Part shown: piece by piece, positions 18,233 through 27,061 of the stretch
How positions within the stretch are numbered: position 1 is the stretch's first letter
How the letters are laid out: each line of letters opens with the position of its first letter
Source: Paenibacillus pinistramenti
Lineage (GTDB): Bacteria > Bacillota > Bacilli > Paenibacillales > Paenibacillaceae
Direction: 5' to 3'
DNA: 64,000 nt
Assembly (NCBI RefSeq): GCF_005869875.1
Contig: NZ_VAWG01000007.1
Coordinates: 102,132-166,131, forward strand
Notes under the pieces: model-generated
What the model was told of the DNA's origin: nothing
Databases searched by the model: none
Seen by the model: the letters and a program-made list of their open reading frames with translations, nothing else
Position numbers and translations under genes: made by a program

Positions 18233-19894
18233 CTATTGGTCCCGGAATTCGTTTGGTGTCATGCCGTAATGCTTGCGGAACATTTTGCTGAAATACTGCG
18301 GATTCTGGTAGCCCAGCTCGGAGGTAATCTCGTAAATCTTCTTGTTGGAGTTCTTGAGCAGGTACGCTGCTTTATCCATCCGCTTCCGGATCAGATAATC
18401 GCCCAGCCCCTCTCCTGTCTCGGCTTTGTAGACTTTGGACAGGTAGACGGGATGCAGGAAGACCTGGTCCGCGATCGTCTTCACCGACAGCTCATGGCCG
18501 TGATCGGCTTCGATCATGTCCTGCACCTGCTTGACAATGTGGCTGCGGGCTCCGGCTTCTCCGGCAGGCGTTTCATTCTGCAATTGATCCAGCATGCCCA
18601 GGGCCCACTCTCTAAGCTTCGGCACGGAATAGATGACTTTCGAGGCGGCCATGAGATCGGAGCCAAGTCCTGTCTGGTCGACATGGGAGATAAGCCGTCC
18701 CTGCTTATGCGCCATATACATAAAGGCATTGTTGACCGTCAGGAAAAATTCCACCAGGTGCTCGCGCGAATGCCGCTGTCCGGCCAGTTCCTCCAGAACG
18801 CTTTCGATCTTGGCCTGAGCCGCTTCCCACTGCTTGGATTCCAGCAGGTGCAGCACGGTCGGCGGCCGGTACAGGCTTTCAAGCGGCTTGACCGTCACGC
18901 CTTCGGCAGGAGACTGGTCTTCCAGAAACATCAAGTCCGCTCCATGGCCGATTCCTGCGCTGTACATGTAGCTGATTCCTCTGCGGTAAGCCTCAGCCGT
19001 CTCGTCAGGGAAAGAGAAGCTGTCCGTCACCACCATCGAGATGTGGCCGCTGAGATATTTGTGGACAAGCTGCTGCAGGTTCAGCAGGGCCCCCTCCAGC
19101 AGGTCTCTGGAAAGGGGCGCCGATGCTGGCGACGCCGGCTGTGCAGCCGCCTTAGTAAGGCCGGAAGCGTGTGATCGGTGCTGCAGCATCAGCAGCAGAC
19201 AATCGTGCGGCGCTTTGCCGAACCAGGAACGGAACTCGTCATAGAGCGCTTCCTCCGCAATATTGCCGATCGCATATTCATTCAGCTCCAGCGAGCGCAT
19301 ATCCATAGCCGCAAAATGGCTGCCGGGCTGAATAAACACCATAACCGTCTCCTCATCCGGCTTGAGGCTGACGTCATATTCCGCAAGCCGCTCATACAGC
19401 CTCTGCTTCGGCAGGCCGCTGCCGAGCGCGAGCTCATGGAGCAGGTTCATCCGGAGCTGCTGCAGGTCGGAGCGTCTGCTGTACAGCAGCTGCTGATATT
19501 TGTTGGCAGCCTCCCACTCTTCTTTGAGGGAAGCTGCGGCCGACGCCACGCTTTTGACAAATTCCTCATCTTCAACTGGTTTCAAAATATAATCAACCGC
19601 CTGCAGCCTGACGGCCTGCTTCGCATATTCAAAATCGGAATAGCCGGTCAGCAGGATGCACTTGATGCCGGGCCAGCGTTCCGAGATCACCTTGATAAGT
19701 TCCAGACCCGTCATTTCCGGCATGCGGATGTCCGTGACGACGATATCAATATCATGCTCTTCGAGCAGATCGACCGCCTGAAGCGCGGAAGCCGCCTGAT
19801 ACACATTTCCAATATCCAGGCTTGCCCAATCTATGGTTTCTGCCAGACTTTCTGTCACGTAGCTTTCATCATCGACTAACAAAATCTGAATCAT
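18233..19894 (-). CDS. two-component response regulator, REC + AraC (YesN type)
   Basis: A 553-residue regulator: receiver domain at residues 1-120 with the phosphoacceptor Asp in VVTDIRMPEMTG (about residue 56), a long middle linker, and two AraC helix-turn-helix motifs at the C-terminus (SVKTIADQVFLHPVYLSKVYK and YEITSELGYQNPQYFSKMFRKHYGMTPNEFR). It overlaps the upstream sensor gene by four bases (ATGA). Position directly upstream of the binding protein suggests that it activates the galactan transporter and hydrolases. Confidence 0.93.
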   Translation of the reverse strand: MIQILLVDDESYVTESLAETIDWASLDIGNVYQAASALQAVDLLEEHDIDIVVTDIRMPEMTGLELIKVISERWPGIKCILLTGYSDFEYAKQAVRLQAVDYILKPVEDEEFVKSVASAAASLKEEWEAANKYQQLLYSRRSDLQQLRMNLLHELALGSGLPKQRLYERLAEYDVSLKPDEETVMVFIQPGSHFAAMDMRSLELNEYAIGNIAEEALYDEFRSWFGKAPHDCLLLMLQHRSHASGLTKAAAQPASPASAPLSRDLLEGALLNLQQLVHKYLSGHISMVVTDSFSFPDETAEAYRRGISYMYSAGIGHGADLMFLEDQSPAEGVTVKPLESLYRPPTVLHLLESKQWEAAQAKIESVLEELAGQRHSREHLVEFFLTVNNAFMYMAHKQGRLISHVDQTGLGSDLMAASKVIYSVPKLREWALGMLDQLQNETPAGEAGARSHIVKQVQDMIEADHGHELSVKTIADQVFLHPVYLSKVYKAETGEGLGDYLIRKRMDKAAYLLKNSNKKIYEITSELGYQNPQYFSKMFRKHYGMTPNEFRDQ

Positions 19895-21642
19895 CGTTCT
19901 TCCTCCTTAATCGACCAGAACAAGACTGCTCTCACGCCGCCCAGCGGTGATTCCGCAAAGGTCAGCCCTGCTTCCTCGCCAAATCTCAGCTTCAGCCGCT
20001 GATGCACGTTCCAGGTGCCGCAGCCCATTTCCTCGCTCATCGGCCCCCGCAGGCTCTCCCGCATGGATTCCAGCTTGTCCTCGGTCACTTTGCCGCCGTT
20101 ATCGTCAACTACGACCTGGATTTGACCGCCATGCTTCGAGACCATAATCTCTACCCGGTCAGCCTCCGCATGAGGCTCAATGCCGTGCAGAACCGCGTTC
20201 TCGACAAGCGGCTGAATGACGAGCGGCGGAATGCTTAACTTGCGCAGCTCTTCAGGAAGACGGATGTCGTAAGACAGCCGGCTCATCCTCATCTTCTGAA
20301 TTTCCAAATAATTGGTTACGAAATCCAGTTCCTCCGCCAAGCTGACCAAATCGCGCTCCTGTCTTGTGGTATATCGGTAATATCGCGACAAGCTGTGAGA
20401 CATGGCGATGACAGCGTCGTTTCTTTTCAGTTTAGCCATGCTGGTAATAAAGGAGAAGCAGTTATAGAAGAAATGCGGATTGATCTGGGACTGCAGCTGC
20501 TTGAGCCTGGCTTCGCGCACCCGGAGCTGCTCCATGAACACATTCTCAAACAGCTGCTGAATCTGCTCCACCATCGAGTTGAAGCGGAGCGACACATAAC
20601 CGAATTCATTGTCGCCCTTTATATTCATTCTCACCGTATAATCGCCTGTCTTAAGCCGCTGAAAGCCTCTTACCAGCTGCTTCAGCGGGAGCTGAACCTG
20701 CGAGAAGAGAATGTAAGCGACCATTAAGCTCATGAGCAGCAGGGCGCCGACGGAAGTATAGAACAAGCGGTTGGAATCGCTGATCGGCTTCATAATTTCG
20801 GATAATGGCAGATAGTCGATCAAATACCAGCCGGTTGCCGCGGAACGGTCGATATATACCCGGTACTGCTGCCCTTCAATCCGGACGGTGCGGTTCTCGG
20901 CGCCCTGAAGCAGCTCAGACTGGTCTTCCAGATCCTTCACAAGCTGTGAGGTGAGCTTCTTGTCCGCCGAACGATTGAGAATCTCTCCGTACACAGGGTT
21001 GTAATAGAAAGGATCGCGCCGCCCGTCGCTCTTGAACCGGTCGAGAATATCCTGGATGTTGCTGCTGTCGAATTCCACTTTGACAATCAGGCTCGCTTCC
21101 CCGGGCGATGATAAGGAGGAGAACGGACTGACCGTATACCAGGAGAAGCGGAACCGCTTTTCTTCCCCGGATTGATAAGGCTCTACCTGCCAGCCGCTCC
21201 CGAGCAGAAGCTCAAGCGCCTTCTGGTCATAAGAAGAAGTGTCCGATTCGGTTACGAGCCGGTTTAGTGAAGGCGAGTAGACCGAGAGGGTGCTTTTCCA
21301 ATTGGACGAGCTCTCCTGAAGACTCAGCTTGTTCTGAATCCGTTTGACGAGATTGATCTGATCCAGATTGAGGTAGTGATCCTGCAGATAGATATCCTGA
21401 AAGCTCTGCACATCCGGATCATGACTGAGCAGATTGGGCCAGGAAGCCACAATATCCAGATTCGTATCCACCTGGCTTTGGAAGAAGGCAAGCTGGTTGG
21501 CGTTCGATTTATTCAGCTCGCTTCCCAGCACATTTTTCGTGGTCCGGTTGGAGTAAAAATACAGCACGATGATGGGGATCAGCATCACTACGATCAGCAG
21601 TACGATTTTGGTAAAAAAGTTCAGTTTAAGCAGCTTGCGCAT
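19891..21642 (-). CDS. sensor histidine kinase (YesM type)
   Basis: A 583-residue membrane sensor: transmembrane helix at about residues 10-30, a 250-residue extracellular region, a second helix (LFYTSVGALLLMSLMVAYILF), HAMP, then a His_kinase domain with QINPHFFYNCFSFI and an ATPase domain with VENAVLHGIEPH. The ATG at 21642 has GGAGGAG nine bases upstream; the longer frame to 21678 lacks a site. It pairs by a four-base overlap with the YesN-type regulator. Probably senses oligosaccharide directly or through the binding protein. Confidence 0.92.
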   Translation of the reverse strand: MRKLLKLNFFTKIVLLIVVMLIPIIVLYFYSNRTTKNVLGSELNKSNANQLAFFQSQVDTNLDIVASWPNLLSHDPDVQSFQDIYLQDHYLNLDQINLVKRIQNKLSLQESSSNWKSTLSVYSPSLNRLVTESDTSSYDQKALELLLGSGWQVEPYQSGEEKRFRFSWYTVSPFSSLSSPGEASLIVKVEFDSSNIQDILDRFKSDGRRDPFYYNPVYGEILNRSADKKLTSQLVKDLEDQSELLQGAENRTVRIEGQQYRVYIDRSAATGWYLIDYLPLSEIMKPISDSNRLFYTSVGALLLMSLMVAYILFSQVQLPLKQLVRGFQRLKTGDYTVRMNIKGDNEFGYVSLRFNSMVEQIQQLFENVFMEQLRVREARLKQLQSQINPHFFYNCFSFITSMAKLKRNDAVIAMSHSLSRYYRYTTRQERDLVSLAEELDFVTNYLEIQKMRMSRLSYDIRLPEELRKLSIPPLVIQPLVENAVLHGIEPHAEADRVEIMVSKHGGQIQVVVDDNGGKVTEDKLESMRESLRGPMSEEMGCGTWNVHQRLKLRFGEEAGLTFAESPLGGVRAVLFWSIKEEER

Positions 21643-21784
21643 TTCTTCATGTCTCCTCCGGGCTTCGTTCTGGGACATATTATAGCCTAGAAAAATACAG
21701 CTGCAACAGAAAGATTATGTAAGCACGGCCGGAAGATTAGGCTAAAGCCGGCAACTTGAGAGCAAACAGAGTACGGCCCTGCTG

Positions 21785-21820
21785 AAAAAAAGCCAGGCCG
21801 GGACGCATCTGTCCCGGCCT
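21785..21820 (-). terminator. terminator after the LMW phosphatase
   Basis: AGGCCGGGAC (21795-21804) pairs with GTCCCGGCCT (21811-21820); the minus strand continues GGCTTTTTTT. A second perfect-looking hairpin GAGGATCTGC/GCAGATCCTC lies at 21830-21876, between it and the phosphatase stop. Confidence 0.85.
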
Positions 21821-21884
21821 GACAAGCCGAGGATCTGCGGCGAAGGGGCGTTAGGCGCCTTTGCTGCAGATCCTCTTCTTTTAA

Positions 21885-22373
21885 TCAAAACAAATCACCA
21901 TGCTCCCGGCGGATATGCCCTAGAAGCGCCTTGCACCCCAGAGTTACCAGCTCGTAGGTCTCATCAAAATTCCCCGTGTAGTAAGGGTCCGGCACTTCCT
22001 TGCTCTCCGCCTCCGGAACGAGATCAAGCAGCCTGATCACCTCAGTCTCCCTGCCCTTCATCAGCTTCCGCAGGTTGCTTACGTTGGAGTCATCCATCGC
22101 AATGATATAGTCGAACTCCGCAAAATCATCCGCCGCCACCTGTCTGGCGAACATGCCTTCAAAGGAAATGCTGTACTGCTTCAGAATGTTCTGCGTCCCG
22201 TGATGCGGCGGTTTCCCCGTATGCCAGTCACCGGTGCCGGCCGAATCAATGCGGAATTTCTCCGCCAGCCCCTCCTGATTGACCATATGCCGAAATACGG
22301 CTTCCGCCATCGGAGAGCGGCAGATATTGCCCAGACATACAAATAATACGCCGATAGGCTGCTTAGTCGTCAT
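21885..22373 (-). CDS. low molecular weight protein-tyrosine phosphatase
   Basis: A 162-residue LMW phosphatase with the active-site loop VCLGNICRSPMAEA (CX5R, Cys at about residue 13) and the catalytic aspartate in the late PDPYYTG motif. It removes phosphate from tyrosine or arginine residues; B. subtilis has YfkJ and YwlE of this family. The ATG at 22373 follows GAGGTGAG. It is a single gene closed by a strong terminator, so no partner kinase is indicated nearby. Confidence 0.93.
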   Translation of the reverse strand: MTTKQPIGVLFVCLGNICRSPMAEAVFRHMVNQEGLAEKFRIDSAGTGDWHTGKPPHHGTQNILKQYSISFEGMFARQVAADDFAEFDYIIAMDDSNVSNLRKLMKGRETEVIRLLDLVPEAESKEVPDPYYTGNFDETYELVTLGCKALLGHIRREHGDLF

Positions 22374-22547
22374 TTATACGCTCACCTCAACCCGATAGTA
22401 CATGAGAGCCTCTATTCTGACAAGCCGCCGGCAGACCGCAGACAATAAAACCTCCCCCTGCTGGCCATGCAGACCGCAAGAGGAGGCAACATTTCTTTCA
22501 AGCCCGTTCAGCCAATTATGCTGCAAAAAGCCGCTGCTGAGCCGTTA

Positions 22548-22730
22548 TTAATGGTTAATATCGCATTTGTTCATAATAAAGTTAATCTGGTTCTCGAGCC
22601 GGTTGATCGTCTCCTGGGTCTTCTTGTCCTTGGCCCCCTGTGCCTGCAGGGCTTCCAGCTCCTGCTTCAGCTTGGGCAGATCTCCGCCCGCATTGGCACA
22701 GTCATAGCTGCTTTCCAAATTTTCAATCAT
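22548..22730 (-). CDS. small hypothetical protein
   Basis: Sixty residues, not recognised. It is hydrophilic with a short coiled-coil centre (LPKLKQELEALQAQG and ETINRLENQINFIMNK) and two cysteines (residues 11 and 56). The ATG at 22730 is set by AAGGAGG seven bases upstream; the longer frame to 22790 is ignored. An imperfect hairpin with a T-rich tail at about 22449-22486 may end the transcript. Confidence 0.6.
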   Translation of the reverse strand: MIENLESSYDCANAGGDLPKLKQELEALQAQGAKDKKTQETINRLENQINFIMNKCDINH

Positions 22731-22913
22731 GAAAAATCCTCCTTCTCTCGGGTGTACCCTCCTATTATGGAGAATTCGCTTCCGGTTCATTCAGCCGGGC
22801 AGCACCGTTTGCATCGTCCTGCCGGGTGAAATACACTAAAGAATACCAGGACAAGAATGACGAATGCGCCTGCGAACCCACTCTTTTTTAGAAGGAAAGG
22901 ATGGAGAACTCAG

Positions 22914-23894
22914 ATGCAATATGTAAGACTCGGCAACACCGGCATGCAGGTATCCCGCCTTGCGCTTGGCTGCATGAGCTATGGAGACCCTGACCGCGGC
23001 AATCATGCCTGGACGCTGAATGAGGAGCAGAGCCGGCCGTTTATCAAGCGGGCGCTCGAGCTCGGCATTAACTTCTTCGATACTGCCAATGTTTATTCTG
23101 ACGGCACCAGCGAGGAGATTGTCGGCAGGGCTTTGAAGGATTTTGCCAATCGCGACGAGGTCGTCATTGCCACCAAGGTGCACGGCGTAATGCGTCCGGG
23201 TCCGAACGGCGGGGGCTTGTCCCGCAAAGCGATTTTGTCCGAAATTGACCACAGCCTGAAGCGGCTGGGCACCGATTATGTGGACCTGTACCAGATTCAC
23301 CGCTGGGATTACAGCACTCCGATCGAGGAGACGATGGAAGCCCTGCACGACGTGGTAAAAGCAGGCAAAGCCCGCTACATCGGCGCTTCCTCCATGTACG
23401 CCTGGCAGTTCCAGAAGGCGCTGTTCACCGCAGAGCGCCACGGCTGGACCCGGTTTGTCAGCATGCAGAATTATCTGAACCTGCTGTACCGGGAGGAGGA
23501 GCGCGAAATGCTGCCGCTGTGCCAGGCCGAAAATATCGGCGTCATCCCGTGGAGCCCGCTCGCCCGCGGCCGCTTGACCCGGGACTGGGAGGAATCCAGC
23601 CTCCGTTCGGAAAATGACAACTTCGCCCGGACATTATACACGGCGACGGAAGAGGCCGACCGCAAGGTAGCGGCCGTGGTGAAGGAGATCGCGGAGGCCC
23701 GCGGCGTGCCGCGCGCGCAGATCGCGCTCGCGTGGGTGCTGCAGAAGCAGCCGGTGACCGCGCCGATCATCGGCGCCACCAAGCCGCATCATCTGGAGGA
23801 TGCCGTGGCTGCGCTGGATGTGGTCCTGACTCCGGAGGAGATCAAGCGGCTCGAGGAGCCTTATGTGCCGCATCAGGTAACGGGGTTTGCGTGA
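22914..23894 (+). CDS. aldo/keto reductase
   Basis: A 326-residue NADPH-dependent reductase. Tetrad residues are visible in FFDTANVYSDGTSEEIVG (Asp, Tyr), VVIATKVHG (Lys) and LYQIHRWD (His); the late IIGATKPHHLEDAV closes the barrel. The closest pattern is the YajO-like branch with GDPDRGNHAW near residue 24. The ATG at 22914 has GGATGGAG upstream; an open frame from 22857 has no ribosome site. It is followed by a tandem repeat that starts at its stop codon and then a small membrane-protein gene. Confidence 0.9.
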   Translation: MQYVRLGNTGMQVSRLALGCMSYGDPDRGNHAWTLNEEQSRPFIKRALELGINFFDTANVYSDGTSEEIVGRALKDFANRDEVVIATKVHGVMRPGPNGGGLSRKAILSEIDHSLKRLGTDYVDLYQIHRWDYSTPIEETMEALHDVVKAGKARYIGASSMYAWQFQKALFTAERHGWTRFVSMQNYLNLLYREEEREMLPLCQAENIGVIPWSPLARGRLTRDWEESSLRSENDNFARTLYTATEEADRKVAAVVKEIAEARGVPRAQIALAWVLQKQPVTAPIIGATKPHHLEDAVAALDVVLTPEEIKRLEEPYVPHQVTGFA

Positions 23895-23946
23895 TTGACT
23901 CTGATTGACTGTGATTGACTGTGATTGACTGCAATTGATTCCGATT
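23891..23946. repeat. 10-bp tandem repeat beginning at a stop codon
   Basis: Five to six consecutive 10-bp units of GTGATTGACT (23891, 23901 with C for G, 23911, 23921), degrading into GCAATTGATT and CCGATT. The first unit contains the TGA stop of the aldo/keto reductase gene. Confidence 0.9.
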
Positions 23947-23961
23947 AAGGGAGCTGAACTT

Positions 23962-24159
23962 ATGCCTGATCTGTTTAATTCACCTGGCGGCAATTCAAAT
24001 GATCCCTATGCCCACAAGGCCAATCATGATGTGAACCAGCAGAAGCTGCAAGAGGAAGGCCCCCGGGGATTTTGGCGGCAGATTACGAATCAGCTCATCG
24101 TCTGGGGCATTCTCGCCGCCGTTGCGGCGGTTATGATTTTATTAGCCCGAGTATTTTAA
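23962..24159 (+). CDS. small single-span membrane protein
   Basis: Sixty-five residues, not recognised. A polar N-terminal half (Asn/Gln/His-rich) is followed by a C-terminal transmembrane helix, LIVWGILAAVAAVMILLARVF, so the protein is probably tail-anchored with the polar part in the cytosol. The ATG at 23962 has AAGGGAG eight bases upstream. It follows the aldo/keto reductase and a terminator lies 100 bases downstream, so both may share a transcript. Confidence 0.6.
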   Translation: MPDLFNSPGGNSNDPYAHKANHDVNQQKLQEEGPRGFWRQITNQLIVWGILAAVAAVMILLARVF

Positions 24160-24258
24160 AAAGAGCAGAGTTAACGCGTATAGCGGACAACCCGCCCGGC
24201 AATTCCCGAAACATCCGGCTGCCCGGCAATTTCATAAACCCGGCTGTCCGCCGCCTTC

Positions 24259-24292
24259 GACCAAAGGAATCCTTCCTTTGGTCTTTTTTTTT
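24259..24292 (+). terminator. rho-independent terminator
   Basis: GACCAAAGGA pairs with TCCTTTGGTC around a short loop and is followed by nine T residues (24284-24292). Confidence 0.9.
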
Positions 24293-24446
24293 GCGTTCCG
24301 CCGACGCTGGAAACCAGCTGCATTTTTAAAATAATCCTTGCCTCAGCCTGAAAAATGTCATTATGATGATATAGGCCTGCTGGCTCATCTGATATAGATA
24401 AACAATAAAAGTGGAGTCTACCTACTGGACAGAAAGGTTGAAGATC

Positions 24447-25658
24447 ATGGCCCTCACTCAGCCACAGCCGTTAACGGCGAAGCAGGTCAGGAAAGAGCCT
24501 TTCCCGGTTTCGATCCTATCCCTGACGGTCGGCGCATTTGCGATTGGCATGACGGAGTTTGTCATCATGGGCATTCTGCCCAATGTCGCACAGGACTTGA
24601 AGGTCAGCATCCCGACAGCCGGGCAGCTGATCACGATGTATGCGCTTGGCGTAGCGGTCGGCGCGCCGATCATGACCATCCTGACCCATCGTATCCCGCA
24701 GAAGCTGCTGCTCTGCCTGCTGATGGGCATTTTTATTCTCGGCAACGGCATTGCGGTTATCGCGCCGAATTACGCCTTTCTGATGGGCGCGCGGCTGCTG
24801 ACTGCCTTGACGCACGGGACCTTTTTCGGAGTGGGAGCCGTTATTGCCTCCAATCTGGTCAGGCCCGATAAGAGGGCCGGAGCCGTGTCCCTGATGATGT
24901 CCGGGCTGACGGTCGCCAATATTATCGGGGTCCCGGTCGGCACGTTTATCGGCCAGCATCTGGGCTGGCGGGCTTCTTTTGCCACGATTGCCCTGATGGG
25001 CGTTATTGCTCTGCTTGGGGTGCTGATCTTTATTCCAAAAATCAAACCGGACGACACCGGCAGCATGCTGCAGCAGGTCGCCGCCCTGATTAAACCCAAG
25101 CTGCTGCTCTTTCTGCTGATTGGAGCGCTCGGCAATGCCGGACTGTTCGCGGTGTTCACTTATATTACGCCTTTGTTAACGCAGATTACCGGCCTTACCG
25201 AGGGCAATGTCACCTGGATTCTGGTGCTCTTCGGCTTCGGCGTTACGATCGGCAATTTGATCGGCGGCAAGCTGGCCGACTGGAAGCTGATGCCCTCCGT
25301 TCTCGGCATCTACCTGGCTGCCGGCGTGCTGCTCGCCATCCTCACCTTCACGATTCACAGCCAGTTCGCGGCCGTGCTGACCGTGTTCCTGTGGGGAGCC
25401 GCTTCCTTCGCGGTGATGCCGGGCATGCAGATCCGCACCATGAGCCTTGCCCGGAGCGCGCCCGCGCTCGCTTCCACCTCCAGCCACTCCGCCGGCAACC
25501 TCGGCAACGCAGCCGGGGCCTTTATCGGCGGCTGGGTCATCAACCAGCTTTCGATTGCGGCCCTGCCCTGGGTCGGCGCCCTGCTGGTCGGCTCAGGCTT
25601 TGCGCTGGCGGCGGTCTGCTATTGGGCAGAGCGGAATAAGGCAGCGGCCGGGGCTTAG
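24447..25658 (+). CDS. MFS transporter, DHA1/AraJ-like efflux group
   Basis: A 403-residue, 12-helix major facilitator. The N-terminal FAIGMTEFVIMGILPNVA and the motif A-like region are typical of the AraJ/YdhP sugar- or drug-efflux branch, as is the late SSHSAGNLGNAAGAFIGG block. The ATG at 24447 has AGAAAGG nine bases upstream; a GTG at 24411 is possible. It is a single gene between two terminators. Substrate is unknown; efflux is inferred from family. Confidence 0.85.
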   Translation: MALTQPQPLTAKQVRKEPFPVSILSLTVGAFAIGMTEFVIMGILPNVAQDLKVSIPTAGQLITMYALGVAVGAPIMTILTHRIPQKLLLCLLMGIFILGNGIAVIAPNYAFLMGARLLTALTHGTFFGVGAVIASNLVRPDKRAGAVSLMMSGLTVANIIGVPVGTFIGQHLGWRASFATIALMGVIALLGVLIFIPKIKPDDTGSMLQQVAALIKPKLLLFLLIGALGNAGLFAVFTYITPLLTQITGLTEGNVTWILVLFGFGVTIGNLIGGKLADWKLMPSVLGIYLAAGVLLAILTFTIHSQFAAVLTVFLWGAASFAVMPGMQIRTMSLARSAPALASTSSHSAGNLGNAAGAFIGGWVINQLSIAALPWVGALLVGSGFALAAVCYWAERNKAAAGA

Positions 25659-25712
25659 GCGGCCTTTTCTCAGACCGCCGCTCCGTGCTCCCAGTCACGG
25701 GCCCGCAGAAAT

Positions 25713-25757
25713 AAGGACCAAAGGAGCCGCGCTCCCTTGGTCCTTGTTCTCTTTTTC
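25713..25757 (+). terminator. terminator after the MFS gene
   Basis: AAGGACCAAAGGAGC pairs with GCTCCCTTGGTCCTT (one mismatch) around a three-base loop, followed by GTTCTCTTTTT. It separates two convergent genes. Confidence 0.8.
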
Positions 25758-25774
25758 CCGGCCGGCGTTCTGGG

Positions 25775-26344
25775 TTAGCTCTGCTCGTCTTCCGTTCCGT
25801 CCAGCGGCTCCGGTCCCTTCACGATGACAGCTCCCTCAAACACCGGGTCCTCCGGTGTGTAATAGCTGGCCGCCAGCCACTGATAATGAGGCAGCCCTAC
25901 CGTTTCCGCGAACAGGTAAGCCGGCGGCTCCTCAAAGGCAAACGGCTCTTCATGTTCATTCTCTTCGTCCAGGATTCTCTTCAGCTCACCGGCGTCACGC
26001 CCCTGCTCTTCAGCAAGCTGCTGAATCACTTTCAGATCATACAGCTTCTTGTGGACGATCATGTCCTCTTCCCATTCGCATTCGTAATCAAATACAAGCT
26101 CGGCTTGATTAAAGACCTGCGCGCCCCAGCCATGATCCTCGGCATAGAAATAATAGACCAGCAGCCCGGGGTTTAAAGACACAATAGCTTCATCTGCGAT
26201 AAACTCCGCGTCCTCCACAACAAACGTAACCCAGCCGCTCCTGGCCGGAAAAACGATCCCGCCTTTACCCGCTTGCTCCAGCAGCTGTACGGCAGCCGCA
26301 GAGTCACTCGACTTCAAATGATAGCTTTGGCTGAATTCGCTCAT
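25775..26344 (-). CDS. hypothetical acidic protein
   Basis: A 189-residue cytosolic protein, not recognised. It is strongly acidic and rich in aromatic residues (YYFYAEDHGWGAQVF, ECEWEED), with no signal peptide or membrane span. The ATG at 26344 has TTGGAGGAG upstream; the open frame begins earlier at 26401 but without a site. It ends against a shared terminator. Neither neighbour gives a clue to its job. Confidence 0.65.
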   Translation of the reverse strand: MSEFSQSYHLKSSDSAAAVQLLEQAGKGGIVFPARSGWVTFVVEDAEFIADEAIVSLNPGLLVYYFYAEDHGWGAQVFNQAELVFDYECEWEEDMIVHKKLYDLKVIQQLAEEQGRDAGELKRILDEENEHEEPFAFEEPPAYLFAETVGLPHYQWLAASYYTPEDPVFEGAVIVKGPEPLDGTEDEQS

Positions 26345-26410
26345 CTTGTTCTCCTCCAAATAATCTGATTCCAAAGAGTATTGTGAACAGCGCAGCGGCA
26401 TACAACACGG

Positions 26411-27061
26411 CTACATCTTGATCAAGCCCTGCTCGATGGCGGTGGCCACCGCCTGGGACCTGCTGTCCACGCCAAGCTTGTTGTAAATGCTGGTTAAGTG
26501 CGATTTTACCGTCCGTTCGGAAACTTCCAGCTCATAAGCGATTTCTTTGCTCTTGAACCCCTTGGCAGCGCACTGCAGGATATAGGCTTCCCTGTCGGTT
26601 AACAGCCCCGGCTTTGCTGCTGGGGGAGGCGCTGCCTTCCCTTCTCTAGCCGCAATCACTTTCTCCATCATTTCGGCAGACAGCAGGGTTTCTCCTCTCA
26701 TTGCTGCTTCTATGTTCCGAAATAAATTTTCCCGGCTGGTATCCTTAAGCAGATAGCCTTTGGCCCCCAACGCCAGGCCGTTGATCATCAGCTCATCCTC
26801 ATTGTAGGTGGTCAAGATAATAACGGGGATGGAGCTTTGCTTCTCCTTAAGTGCCTTCATCGTTTCGAGCCCGCTCATCACCGGCATGTTCAAATCCATC
26901 AGAATGACATCCGGCTGCAGCTCTTCTATCAGACGTAAAGCTTCTTCTCCGTTCCCGGCTTCCCCGGCCACCTGAAACTGCGGTCCTGTCTCCAGAATCA
27001 GCTTGAGTCCGTCGCGGACGAGAAAATGATCATCGACGATCAGAATTTTTATCCTATTCAT
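26411..27061 (-). CDS. ydfI: response regulator, REC + LuxR (YdfI-like)
   Basis: A 216-residue NarL/LuxR-type regulator. The receiver carries Asp56 in DVILMDLNMPVMSG and Lys in IILTTYNEDE downstream; the C-terminal helix-turn-helix reads LTDREAYILQCAAKGFKSKEIAYELEVSERTVKSHLTSIYNKLGV. It overlaps its kinase gene by four bases. In B. subtilis YdfHI activates the RND-type exporter gene ydfJ; here the same three genes sit together, with operator-like repeats in the divergent region, so I infer the same circuit. Confidence 0.88.
   Translation of the reverse strand: MNRIKILIVDDHFLVRDGLKLILETGPQFQVAGEAGNGEEALRLIEELQPDVILMDLNMPVMSGLETMKALKEKQSSIPVIILTTYNEDELMINGLALGAKGYLLKDTSRENLFRNIEAAMRGETLLSAEMMEKVIAAREGKAAPPPAAKPGLLTDREAYILQCAAKGFKSKEIAYELEVSERTVKSHLTSIYNKLGVDSRSQAVATAIEQGLIKM

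Noticed and set aside
22857..22913. Longer N-terminus for the aldo/keto reductase
   Set aside because: No ribosome site before 22857, whereas ATG 22914 has one and gives the normal family start.
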